The notes beneath the pieces were generated by a model. That model saw nothing but the letters and a program-made list of their open reading frames with translations, was not told the DNA's origin and searched no databases. Positions 17,547 to 28,400 of a DNA stretch of 48,766 bases are shown here, piece by piece (position 1 is the stretch's first letter; every line of letters starts with the position of its first letter). A program made the translations under genes and the position numbers. The stretch covers positions 1 through 48,766 of the IMG/VR virus record IMGVR_UViG_3300018080_000035. One strand, given 5' to 3'. Origin of the DNA: a virus.

Positions 17547-18601
17547 AAGCATTGAACCTGAATACATTCTCATTCGAGCAGCGGTTTCCTGCCGACGAGA
17601 TCAACGAGAACTTCCAAGAACTACAGGATTCGGTGAATAACGTCGAGTCTGAGCAGCTGAAGAATATCGGTGGGGTATTCGACTGCGGTTCCCTGCAGTT
17701 TGACAACGCACAACCTCCAATATCCGCATGGGATACCACGGATGACCCGAACATGCTTATAACCAAGGGTTATCTTCGTACCGCTGGTCTTGATATCGAG
17801 TCAGGTATCCATACCCACGATAACAAGGCTCTATTGGATACCATCACCGAAGACAAGACGGAGATTGTATCCGCCTTCACGACCGGTGCGACGGCGATGA
17901 AACTGGTTGATACCAACCAGCAGTTCGTTACAGACGATGACGTTCGAGCCGGTATGATCGTCCATAACACCACGGACGATACCTACGCTATCGTCACAGC
18001 TGTTGATAGCGAGAGCACCCTGAGTCTTGATACGAATATTATGGCATCGGCGGAAAACTACAAGATATATCCAGCTCCGTCCGTCAATGCCGGAGGAGGC
18101 ACATCATGGAACAGCTACATGGTCGCTACCAAGATAAAGGAAGCTCTGGATGAGACTCTCGGGCAGAAGTATTCGACTATCGGGAAGGGAGACCGTGTGG
18201 CTCTCCTATCCGATACGGGCGTAGGCAGCGGCATTTCTCAGGCCCATGTCGGATACGGGATAGCCGGCATTGGTGTGCCGGTTCTGTTCCCGTCCGGAAC
18301 TAAGATAATGAAGCTGGACTTCTCCGTGCTGCATTCGAGCACGTCTAACTGCGGTTCCGGCAGTATGTTGATTGACATTACATCAGTCAACCAGTACTGG
18401 TGGCAGATCATGTGGAACAACGACGGCAGTGCAAAGGCGGTCAACCAGGCATCTGCTACTTTCACGCCAGGCGTACCGGTCGACGCTGTGTTTACGACAG
18501 GCGTGCTTCTGTCGGCGTTGGTTGACGCAGCCAAAACGCAGGTCACTTTTTCCCTGACCGGGTTGGTCAGTGGAGTTATCGGTTATCAGATGTTTCAATA
18601 A
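17543..18601 (+). CDS. Tail appendage protein with capsid-like beta module
   Basis: 352 residues, ATGA overlap with the previous gene; begins MKALN, near the MKLL signature and the same as the gene at 47771 for the first four residues. The N-terminus (1-40) is a helix like a fibre attachment segment. Residues about 119-177 contain a beta module (AGMIVHNTTDDTYAIVTAV, then S-T-L-S-L) similar in outline to the module in the capsid protein and in the 48558 protein. The C-terminal half is beta-rich with a Gly-rich start near 182. Likely tail or fibre component. Confidence 0.6.
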   Translation: MKALNLNTFSFEQRFPADEINENFQELQDSVNNVESEQLKNIGGVFDCGSLQFDNAQPPISAWDTTDDPNMLITKGYLRTAGLDIESGIHTHDNKALLDTITEDKTEIVSAFTTGATAMKLVDTNQQFVTDDDVRAGMIVHNTTDDTYAIVTAVDSESTLSLDTNIMASAENYKIYPAPSVNAGGGTSWNSYMVATKIKEALDETLGQKYSTIGKGDRVALLSDTGVGSGISQAHVGYGIAGIGVPVLFPSGTKIMKLDFSVLHSSTSNCGSGSMLIDITSVNQYWWQIMWNNDGSAKAVNQASATFTPGVPVDAVFTTGVLLSALVDAAKTQVTFSLTGLVSGVIGYQMFQ

Positions 18602-18624
18602 TTTTTTTTTCAAAGGAGCGAGTT

Positions 18625-19203
18625 ATGACGTTGAAGGGCAAAGTGGCAATCCTGAAAGGGATCGAGAATGAGAATCCAAGATATGATAATCAGGGTGCTT
18701 TTGTCCCAAGCGATTGGGATATCCTGGCTGGGTGGCATGAAGAAGAAGATATTATCCGCAATATTACAGATGATGTGGGCCGCTTCCGCAGCGTGGACGA
18801 GCTTAAACTCTTTCTTGCTGAGAATTACCGGTATCCTATTGGTCGGCTATTCATGGTTAAAGCACTCCCCGCTGGGAAGAAGTCAGAAAAGGACACGGTT
18901 CCTGTGGGCTATGTTGCTGCGAATACCTTCGATTATAAGAATCGCAAGTGTTCGCTGGTTGTCCTTATTGCTGAGAAGGATGACAAGGGAAAATTCGGAT
19001 GCGATGCGTTGAAAACAATGTGTGGTTATCTCAACCAGGAGCTTGGAATACACCGGGTTGAGATGGTTGTACCGCAATCAGACGATTATACCGTGAATAT
19101 CGCTCGGGATGCTGGCTTTAAGCAGGAAGGAATACTCAAGGACTACCTCTTCTACGGAGGCAAGTACCACAACTCTGTAATACTATGTTGGATGGGAGCA
19201 TAA
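18625..19203 (+). CDS. GNAT-family acetyltransferase
   Basis: 192 residues. GNAT enzymes transfer an acetyl group from acetyl-CoA to amines. Features: VGYVAANTFDYKNRKCSLVVLI (strands beta2-beta4, about 92-113), a Gly-containing turn before helix alpha3, GIHRVEMVVPQSDDYTVNIA (about 147-166) and DAGFKQEGILKDYLFYGGKYHN, the usual 'G-F-x-x-E-G' end of RimJ/RimL-like members. It lies within the virion operon with AAAGGAGCGAGTT before the ATG. The substrate is unknown: it could modify a virion or host protein. Confidence 0.8.
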   Translation: MTLKGKVAILKGIENENPRYDNQGAFVPSDWDILAGWHEEEDIIRNITDDVGRFRSVDELKLFLAENYRYPIGRLFMVKALPAGKKSEKDTVPVGYVAANTFDYKNRKCSLVVLIAEKDDKGKFGCDALKTMCGYLNQELGIHRVEMVVPQSDDYTVNIARDAGFKQEGILKDYLFYGGKYHNSVILCWMGA

Positions 19204-19204
19204 C

Positions 19205-19975
19205 ATGGGTAATGGCGTTAATCAACCTGCATCTCTTGGAAATAAAGGAGGTCTGGGTGCTCTCGGCATCGCCAGTCTCGCTACCGGAGGAATAAGCGGT
19301 CTCGCCAGTCTCTTCGGTGGCGATGATACGCCGAGACAGCGTACCGCTTCCGAGACTTCGTTCTATCCTCAGTTTGTCTCTTCCGCAAATACAGCCGTTG
19401 GCAGACTGAATGACCTGTATGGACAGCTTGGGCGGATAGGGACTCAGCTTCCATCGGTTCCATCTGCTCCAACACTGTCTTTACAGCCCTATACTCAGGC
19501 ATTCAATGCACAGGAACGTGCGTTGAGAGCCGACCTTGACAGGCTTGGATCAGCCCGTCAGGCCGGAAGGGGATTCGGAACAGGTGAATTCACAACCGCT
19601 GCCGGTCTTGGAAACTTCGGTCTCAACCGTGCCATGCAGCTTGGACAGCTTCAATATCAGATGCCCATACAGCAATTCAATCTTCAGAACCAGGCATTCC
19701 AGAATCAGCTCGGATTGGGACAGCAACAGGCTTCTCTAATTGGCCAGCAGGCAAATCTGGCACAGGCTCCTACCAATATCTACGGACAGATGGTGTCGTC
19801 TGAGCTTGGCACTCCGTATACTCCGAACCTTACACCCTTTGAAAGGGCTATGAATATATTCGGCGGTCTTTCCAGTGGTGCATCCCAGGCTATCGGTGGG
19901 TACGAAAGAGGCAGACGTATCGACGACTTCATCGCCAACATGAGTCCGTACATGTTTAATGTGCAGGGGAGATAA
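19205..19975 (+). CDS. Internal virion/ejection-like protein
   Basis: 256 residues. The Gly/Ala/Leu/Ser-rich N-terminal section (about 12-40, GGLGALGIASLATGGISGLASLF) could insert into membrane; then comes a Gln/Asn/Leu-rich helical body and a Gly-Ser C-terminal part. This plan and the place before other helical proteins and the giant protein fit podovirus ejection proteins. No sequence family recognised. Confidence 0.6.
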   Translation: MGNGVNQPASLGNKGGLGALGIASLATGGISGLASLFGGDDTPRQRTASETSFYPQFVSSANTAVGRLNDLYGQLGRIGTQLPSVPSAPTLSLQPYTQAFNAQERALRADLDRLGSARQAGRGFGTGEFTTAAGLGNFGLNRAMQLGQLQYQMPIQQFNLQNQAFQNQLGLGQQQASLIGQQANLAQAPTNIYGQMVSSELGTPYTPNLTPFERAMNIFGGLSSGASQAIGGYERGRRIDDFIANMSPYMFNVQGR

Positions 19976-19977
19976 TT

Positions 19978-20649
19978 ATGGCATTATTCTCACAACCATT
20001 CAGCTTTACAAGATTCGGTAGAGAACTCCGTGGTCTTGGTCAAGGGATCGGAGAGCAGTTTGCGGCTGAACCAGCCAGGAGATTCTCGAACCTCATCCTG
20101 GCCAACCAGCTCAAACAGCAGCAGGAGCAGTTCAACTTCATGCAGAAGTTCTACGATGCCCAGACCAAGGCTCTTGAGGCCCAGGCCAAACTGCTTGGTC
20201 GTCAAACCCAACAGAAGGACCAGGTTTCTCCTGCGAGAGAACGTGTCCGTGAAGAGGGTAGGGCTGGGCGTACACCCAGGGCTGAAGTTGGTGAGCGTCA
20301 GCCTGTTCTTGCACAGCCTACGCCTGCTGCACCCGCATATGGTGCTCCTGTTGTGAGCGAAGATGTGTTCGGACTTCCAGAGATTGAAGATCCTTATGCG
20401 AGCAGAGGATTGTTCAGCGAAGAGGCAGGGCCTCCCATCTTACAGTTTCTCAGACCGGTGCAGGCTGAACAACAGCGACTAGAGCAGCTCAAGCGTAACC
20501 AAATGCTCGACTTGCTGCGTAGAGCGAAGCCGTTTCAACGATATCCACAACAGGCAGTACCGACAGAAAGACGAATGCCGTTCTATCCCGGTGTAATGGG
20601 GGGAACCATGGGGCAACTGTACGATCCAACCACTTATCCGTTTGCGTAG
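19978..20649 (+). CDS. Helical internal virion protein
   Basis: 223 residues. The N-terminal half is a Gln/Glu/Lys coiled-coil-like helix (about 28-95), followed by a Pro/Ala/Glu-rich disordered-looking section and a Pro/Tyr-rich end. Three bases after the previous stop. Likely part of the ejection complex; the family was not recognised. Confidence 0.6.
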   Translation: MALFSQPFSFTRFGRELRGLGQGIGEQFAAEPARRFSNLILANQLKQQQEQFNFMQKFYDAQTKALEAQAKLLGRQTQQKDQVSPARERVREEGRAGRTPRAEVGERQPVLAQPTPAAPAYGAPVVSEDVFGLPEIEDPYASRGLFSEEAGPPILQFLRPVQAEQQRLEQLKRNQMLDLLRRAKPFQRYPQQAVPTERRMPFYPGVMGGTMGQLYDPTTYPFA

Positions 20650-20658
20650 GAGACAACG

Positions 20659-22299
20659 ATGGGACTGAATATTTTAGAGGGTATCCGATCAGCGAGCAGA
20701 GCCCAGAATCCTACCCAGGATATCGTGGCCATCGCCAGTGCGGTCAGTAAACTGAACCGTGATCGTCTGGCCATGCTGACCACCCAGGCCAAGATGCTGG
20801 CAGATGCCGAGAACAGGAAGCGTATCCACAGGATGCAGGATTTGCAGTATTCCATGGCTCAGTATGGCTTTGAAATGCAGCAGTTCAATGCCTTCAAGAA
20901 ACAGGCCAAAGACCTGATGAAGACAGCGATGGTCGAGCTGTATGCCAATGGCGGGGATATGGGTCAGATTGCCCAGTTGATGCGTGGCTTCAACCTTGAG
21001 ATGGCAGCGATGATGCCGCAAATGCAGTACGGTAATACCGGAGGGGAATTCACTACCTATCTGAACAATCTCCGATCCCAGATCGAGAGTGGAAAGATGA
21101 AGGTCGCTCCCGGGAAGCAGGTTAAGCCTACGATGAGTGCTGCCTCATGGACAGCTGCCCAAACTGCCAACCAGAAGCTCGTGAATGTTCTGAAGAAACT
21201 GAAGAACGCGAAGAATCCGTTTCGATTCACCAATACTCTTTATACGAATACCGTGCTTGGCGGACAGACGGGTCTTCCAGCGGAAGTCCATAACGTGGTA
21301 ACCAAAGAATTGGCTCCAGTAGCATCAGAGATCCGGGCTGTGAGGCAGAAGCTCGTAGATGAAGCCTCTGCCACACGCAACAAAGCCCAGCGTGATGCTA
21401 TTATGACTACGGTTCGACAGTTCGACAGGACACTCACCGGTCTTCAGAGTGTGATAAACGCTCAGTCCAAGGCATCCGTGGGCGGCGGCCTTATCAGCGA
21501 TGTGGTCGGCCTGGTCGGCCCCGCTTCCAGGCAGGGGAACCTTCAGTTCTTCAACGCACTGGAACAGCTGACAGGCGGTCTTACTCAGTATTCAGAGAAT
21601 ACAGCCCGGTTCGAGGCTGCTCTCTCTGCCCTGAGTCTGGCTCCGATGATAGGACACCTGGGCGGAAGGGCCATATCGGCAGCTCCTTCTGCCCTAAGAT
21701 ATGGTGCAAACCTGGCCAGATCCGGTCTGGCTAAACTGACAACGCCTCTTGGTAAGCAGGCTCTCAGGTATCCTGCTCAGTATCTCGGCAGGGGTGCTGC
21801 ACAGCAGGCTGCGAAAGCCGGACACGGTCTTCTCAAACGCGGAATTACCGGTGCTCGCAGAGTGGGAGCCAGGGCCAAAGGTGCCATATTTGGTCCTGAG
21901 TATGGCGTAGGAGCCAGAACTCCCCTCATAACGCAATTTACTCCCAGAGGCGGGACTCGTCTTACGCCTTTCCAGATATCCCTTCCCGGGGCGGCTCCAG
22001 CACCTCCGCTGCCACAGGTAGGTATGTTGGGAGCCGCGTTCTCGCCAGGTACGGCAGCGTTGGGATATCCCGCTGCACTGGCCGGGCAGGGCCTTATCCG
22101 TGCCGGTGCTGTAGGCGGAGCCGGGGCACAACCGACAATGCCGCTGGGGCCTGAGCTTCAGAGAACTGGACTTCAGCTTCAGGATTTCAGCAGCATGACA
22201 CCGTTTCAGCAACGGGCTGCCATGTACCCGGAAATGATGGCGAGACAGGCTGAAGATGCTGTACTTCAACAGCTGTTTATGAATCCGTTCACGGAGTAA
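20659..22299 (+). CDS. Large internal virion/ejection protein
   Basis: 546 residues. Long helices (about 1-110 and 160-290) are followed by an Ala/Gly/Arg-rich section (about 320-430) with hydrophobic stretches, then a Pro/Gly/Leu-rich segment and a Gln/Met-rich end. The composition and location resemble DNA-ejection proteins that are carried in the head and pass through the tail. No enzymatic motif was seen. Confidence 0.6.
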   Translation: MGLNILEGIRSASRAQNPTQDIVAIASAVSKLNRDRLAMLTTQAKMLADAENRKRIHRMQDLQYSMAQYGFEMQQFNAFKKQAKDLMKTAMVELYANGGDMGQIAQLMRGFNLEMAAMMPQMQYGNTGGEFTTYLNNLRSQIESGKMKVAPGKQVKPTMSAASWTAAQTANQKLVNVLKKLKNAKNPFRFTNTLYTNTVLGGQTGLPAEVHNVVTKELAPVASEIRAVRQKLVDEASATRNKAQRDAIMTTVRQFDRTLTGLQSVINAQSKASVGGGLISDVVGLVGPASRQGNLQFFNALEQLTGGLTQYSENTARFEAALSALSLAPMIGHLGGRAISAAPSALRYGANLARSGLAKLTTPLGKQALRYPAQYLGRGAAQQAAKAGHGLLKRGITGARRVGARAKGAIFGPEYGVGARTPLITQFTPRGGTRLTPFQISLPGAAPAPPLPQVGMLGAAFSPGTAALGYPAALAGQGLIRAGAVGGAGAQPTMPLGPELQRTGLQLQDFSSMTPFQQRAAMYPEMMARQAEDAVLQQLFMNPFTE

Positions 22300-22302
22300 A
22301 AT

Positions 22303-22491
22303 ATGGCTATTGAAGACGATGTAGCCGCCCTTCAGGCGGATGTGACAGCCATGCAGGCTGAAATCGACGAGATCAAGCAGCTTTGTCAGGCCATCTATAC
22401 AAAGCTAATCGAAAATCCGGGAGCCCCCATTGGCAGTGCAGACATTTCTCAGCAAATCGGGCCAGGAATCGGTCAAGGTATTCGCACCTGA
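22303..22491 (+). CDS. Short coiled-coil protein
   Basis: 62 residues. Residues 1-38 form a heptad-like acidic helix (DDVAALQADVTAMQAEIDEI) followed by a Gly/Ile-rich end. Starts three bases after the previous stop, AGTAAAAT before the ATG gives only a weak ribosome site. The last 62 bp overlap the giant gene. Confidence 0.6.
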   Translation: MAIEDDVAALQADVTAMQAEIDEIKQLCQAIYTKLIENPGAPIGSADISQQIGPGIGQGIRT

Positions 22492-25400
22492 TGTAATCCG
22501 CAGGAGAATATCCCAGGAGGTCCAGCAGCAGGCAGCAGCCCAACAGGGGCCTGGATTCTTGGGGACCATCCTGTCTCCACTTCTCATCCCATACAGAGCA
22601 GCGACTGGAGCAACCGCCTCCGTGGTAGAAGATACCTACTTCCCGCGTCTGGCTGCTCTCGTTCCACCCGCCTTCTGGCTGACCAATCCCCTGGACGCTG
22701 TTAGAGGAGCATACAGGGGTGTTATGGGCGATGTACCGCCTCCGACGTTCTATGAGACCTTGAGGCGTCAAGGCATCGAATCGGGCCTCAGATTGCCCGA
22801 GGAGGGCATTGTACCCACAGGTCTGGGTGCGGCTGGGGGTGCTGCTCTCGGAGCTGCTCTGGGAAGCACCATTCTACCCGGTCCCGGTACAATTCTAGGT
22901 GGTATAGGTGGTGGTTTGCTGGGAGGATCCTATGGTAAAGAATTCATCGGTGGATCCGACATTCTGACCGGGCCTATCGCCCTTGGGCAGGAGGTCCTGT
23001 TCGATCCATTGACATATATGGGTATTCCTGCTGGCATTACAGCCAAGGGTGAGGCTGGGCTGGCTGTCCGGAAGGCTATATCAGGCGTTAAGCTGGCTGA
23101 GAAGGCGTCTACCAGGCAGGGATTGAAGGGATTATTCAAGTCCTCCATGGAGAAATCATTCGGTAATCTCAAAAAAGCCATCTCCATGCATCCGGATAAG
23201 GCCCGTCTGGCAGCATTGAAGACTGCTGCAGACGCAGAGGATGTCGGTAAAATACTCTCTGAATTCAAAAAAGTAGAAGACATATCTCCGAAGCTACTTG
23301 GGATCAGTGGCTTAAAAAAAGCCAAGCAGGAGATCCAACGCGGGCTTCGTAGACAGCCATGGGAGATCGTTCGTAATCCCATCACCGGTAACGCTATCCA
23401 TCCGATAGAGGCCATCACAAAGGCTGCCAATTATGTGGCTCATATCGACAGAGCCTCCGTGGGGAAGACCCTCTCGGCCCTTGCCCGTGTCTACAAGACA
23501 GCCGGGTTTGATGCTGATGAGGCTGCCAGAATAGCGAAGCAGAAGGTAAAGGAACCGATATCAACGCCTTCCGATGCCGTAGCCAAATCATACGATGTGG
23601 TTCCTCCAAAGAAGGAACTGGAGACTATCGTTGAGGTGGCTCCAGAGGAAGCTCTCAAGACGCTTGAAACGGTAAAGAAAAAAACCAAGCAGTTAACCGG
23701 GGGTATTGCAGACGATGAACTGAAGAAGGCTTCAGAGACAGCTCTGAATGCCTATACAATAGAGGAGAGCCTGGAAGGTCTCCAGAAATACTACTACTTA
23801 AAGAGGTTCGGCAGAAAGCTGCCTGATAAACTCAACACCAAAGCCTGGGAGGATGCCGGCAAACAGGCCAGGAAGCACCTGACAAGGGGTGCTATCAAAC
23901 GTGCCCCCTATTTCAAGGATATCATGAAGCTGAGCGATGATACGGCATCGTACTTCGAGAGATACTTTGGTGACTTCCAGTCCGACATCTCTGACTTCGT
24001 AGCTATAGTCAGGACAGGTACATACAAGGGTAAGAAGCTTGGTCCGAAGCAGATGAACGAGCTTATCGACGACTTCGCCAACACCAGGTTCTTCCCGGAA
24101 GCTCCATCCAAGGCAGACCTTATTCTGACCAAGGATATGATTGCCACAAAGCCTTATAATGCAATCCCATGGGAATACAAAGAACCAATTTATATGTATC
24201 TTATCAAGCAGGATCCTGCGGCGTCCGGTGCATTGGATGCTCTGCTGGCTTCAAAGAAGCGGTTTGCCGTACCCACGGAGGACGAGATCACCAGAATATT
24301 GGTTGATTATATTGTGGGAGACAGGGCTGGGTGGAAGAAGTGGCAGAACAGAATAGACTCCCAGGTTCGCCTCTGGATGCGGGCAAAGTATGCCGCTGCA
24401 CACCCGGAGGATATCGCTTTCAGGACCGGGCTTGGTATCCCGGAGGGGTTGTCCAAGGATCAGCGGGTCAAGTTCATCAAGGCTCTGGTCAAGGTGGCCA
24501 AGTCTGACGCGGTATCGGATGTCAATGACATCTCAGGACTAGCCCTGTCCCTGGGCGTCAAGACCGGCCGGAACGATCAGTTCTCCACGCTCATGGCATT
24601 GGGTGGTTACTCATTCAACGCACCGAAGGCCGGCCCGGAGGTCATAGCTGCGAAGCAGGCATTGAAACCCATCACGGCAGGGTCGTTTGCCGAGAAGAAT
24701 ATCGTACCGAGCATCGCTACGGATACTGGATTCAAGCCAATTAGGGACGTTTCTAGAGGTACTTTTAACAAAAAGATATCTGACGCCACGGTAAAGCTCA
24801 TAGCCGGTGCTAAAACAGAGCTGGATCTGGATGAACGGATGACTACCCTGGCGGAGCTGTTCAAGGTATATTGGATCAAGAGAGGTATTGTCAAGGATCT
24901 GGATAACATGTCCGTGGCAACCCAGAGCCTTGCCAGAATGCTTGTGGATGCCGGCATTGTAGGCGGCCGAACAGCCAATGTTCAGAAGCTAAGCAACCGT
25001 GAGGCCCTGGAGTATATGACCAATCTCCTCCAGAACCTCCAGAAACAGACCGGTATCAGCATGGCGAAGCCCATGGCACAAGCCAGGAAGCTGATGAAAC
25101 TTACAAAGGATATCAAGCCATCTGATTTCAAAGTCAAGGGAAAGGTCCAGTGGAAGAAATACCACAAGGCTGTGGCCACTGACTTTATGAGTAATGTCAA
25201 GGGCGGGAATGAATTCCTTGACAGTGTTAAGCTGTCCATCCAGGCTGCCCTGGAACAGAACTCAGCATTCGGAGCCAGGTTCTCCGGTAAGGAGCCGCTT
25301 ACTGCCATCATACAGATGGGAGGTCTGTCCCCGAAGCACAAGCTCCTTCAGCTGGCCGTAGGCCCTGATGCCAGAAACTTCTCAAAGAACATCTGGTCGT

Positions 25401-28400
25401 ATGTAGACCGTGTACGCAAGGATCTCCTTACGATTGCAGAGTCGTTCAAAAAGACGATGAAACCTCTGTCCCCTGAGCATAAACAGCTCATGGATGACCA
25501 GCTTGCACGCTGGAAACAGCTGAATCCCGGGGTCTCCACGAAGGCCATCGGTCAGCAGAAGAGGGTTATCTATGACAGGACAGTCAAGGAGGAAATAGCT
25601 CGGATGGTCGGGGACCATGAACTGTCAATCATCGAGTCTTCCATGGGTAATCTGGAACTCAGCATGTTTGATCCAAAGGTGGTAGCTCATATACCGGTCG
25701 ATACGCCGGAGGCCAGAGCGATCGCCATGGCCAGGCAGGCATATCTCCGTGAGCATGACAGCCTCTATTCCGGTATGTCGAAAGCTGTAGAACAAATATC
25801 TGCAGACCTGCAGTATGTGCGTAATGAGATCAAAGAGATGACCAATCTGGCTGCCCAGTTGAAGAAGAAGGGCAATACCAAGGCTGCAAAGCAGGCTGTG
25901 ACCCGTTCCAACGCATTACGCAAACGGATGGTTCAGATGCACGAAGCTGACGCCAAGCTAAAGAAGGGAATGTCCCTGTTTGAAGCGGAGGCTGACCTCA
26001 CCACAGAGAAGGCACTCGCCGGATTCTCGATATCCAATGAATCAGAATTGGATACACTCGTAAGGCAGGCGACCTATGAGAACGAGAAACACGGTATCAC
26101 TCCGTTCCTGCACGGGCTGCCGAAGAGTCCCAGGTTTACAACCAAGCGTCCTGTGGCTGCTAAACCTGTGCCTACCACATCTCATCCAATGAGGTATACG
26201 ATGCCCAAGGGTTCTAATATATGGGATCGTGAAACAACTACATTCGACGAGATTGTTGCTGGAAACAGAGTATCTACAACTCGTGGATGGGGAAAGCAGC
26301 TTCCTAAAAAGGGACAAATTATTTCTTTCGAGAAGGGTGGCGATAAAGTTGTTGTCCGGGTAACAAATGTTGTCCCAATCACAGACGAGTTGTTACGAGA
26401 CAAAGCATTCCAGAAACAGTGGGTTGCCAAAGAAGGCTGGAAATGGGATTATGCTAAAAACAAAGGTTGGATTCATGGCCATCAGGTGGAGTTTGAACTC
26501 TTACCAGCAGATATTGCACAGAAAACTGTGCAGTCTGCTGTTGATATGACAGATGCAGAGCTGGATAAGCTGGCTGCTCAGGCGGAAGAAGCGGCCGAAG
26601 GTGTCCCGGATCTGGCTGGGTTAAAGGGTATGGAGTCGGTAGAGGGGGTTCCTGACCTGGAGGGTCTGGGTGTTACTCCTGTTACCGATCTCAAATCCAA
26701 GACAGGACGGCCTATTGCGGCCGGTGTTACGGCTGAGGGAGAGATCCTCTATGACAAGAAGAAAGCCATTCAGGATCTCAAAAACAAGGCGTGGACGAAG
26801 CCAAAGGTGGAAGGTGTCCAGGCACTTCCTGCTGATACATTTACAAAGCTCAGTGAGTATGAGAAATGGCTGATTGAGCACGAGAAGGCTCATCTCCATC
26901 CTTCCATCAAGGCCATTGAAGACGAAGCTGCCAGGGAGAATGCAGCCAATTACATGGCTCTTGAAAAGGTATTCGGGAAGGAGAAGGCTGATGACCTGAT
27001 ACGGACACAGACAACCGCACTGTCGTCACAACTCGACGAATCTGCTGACGCTATCAATGATGTCATCACGGTCAGCGATGTCGAGAAGAGACAGATGGCG
27101 GATGAATTTGTTGAAGCTACTACCGAGAACCCAAGGGATTACGATGGCGGATTCTTCAACAGGATAGGCCGGTGGCTGAACTACGCCAGTCCCCTGCGTA
27201 TCCATGAGACCGGTGATATTACGCCGCTGGGTTTCTTCAGGGATGTCCGTAGGATTGTCTCAGATGATATCATCACCCCCTTCAGGCGTGGGCCTATGAA
27301 GAAGACCAATAGGCTGCGGGAAAAGCTGCAGAAAATCGTAGATGCTGCACACATGGATTTCAAGACGGGTAGCCGTGAAGCGGCTGCTGTCTTTGACGCC
27401 TTGAAAGACGAGCGTAAGATAGCTCAGCTCCCAAAGAAGACCCAGAAACACGCCAGAAAATTCAGGGAGTGGTATGACCTGGCCATCGGAGAGGCTCAGA
27501 AAGAATACGACGAAGCCCTTGAATTCTTTATGGTAGGCAAGTCCCCGAACACTCTGGGAGTCGATCTCTTCAAGTCCTTGCGTGGCAGGAAGCCCAAGAG
27601 CCTGACCGAGTACAAGAAGTGGTTTGAGGGATTTGATATGCTTGGTCCCCGGCCGGAGCGTCGGGCCAACTATGTAACCTACTACCAGGAAAACAAGTTC
27701 GGTGGATTACCGGGTATCAATCAGCTGCTCGAACGTGCCAGGATGAGAGGCAACTATCCGGGCTTCTTCAAGAAGCGTCGTGGGGACAAGGTGGCGGGCG
27801 ATATCTTCAGAGCTGTTGAGGCATATGCCTCTCCTACCTTGAGATATATCGAGAACATGAAAATTGTACCAGCCCTGCAGCAGGAAGCCTTTGACCTGTC
27901 CGGCAGAGGCCAGGTATTACGCTCCAAGTATTACCATATGCTTATCAATACATTACGGGGAGACATGGGGCTTGAGGATCAGATAGCCCTCAAGATCCTC
28001 AGCGGATTCCCGAGACTGGCCAAAAACAAATGGGTCATGGATTTCTTCGGAGCCAAGCCGGCCACGGCACTGTCCCAGAGTGCCACCCGTCTGATGTACA
28101 TGAACATTCTGGGCTTTCAGCTCGGAACGCCTTTGAGGAACCTTACGCAAGTGCTCAATCAGGTCGCTCTAAGCGGTCCTATTCAGGTGAGCCGAGCCAT
28201 GAAAGCCCTCATGGATCCGGAAGCCATCAAGCATTTCAAGCAAGTAACCAACACAGAGAATCTGAGAGGTGTTTTGGAGAGGGCCAATCCAGAGAAATTT
28301 GCCTGGAGATGGAATGTTCTCAACAAGTTTGAGGATCTGGCTTTTGCTCCGTTTAATTTCTCAGAGAATATGACTCGTGGAGTGGCGTTCTATTCCGGTG

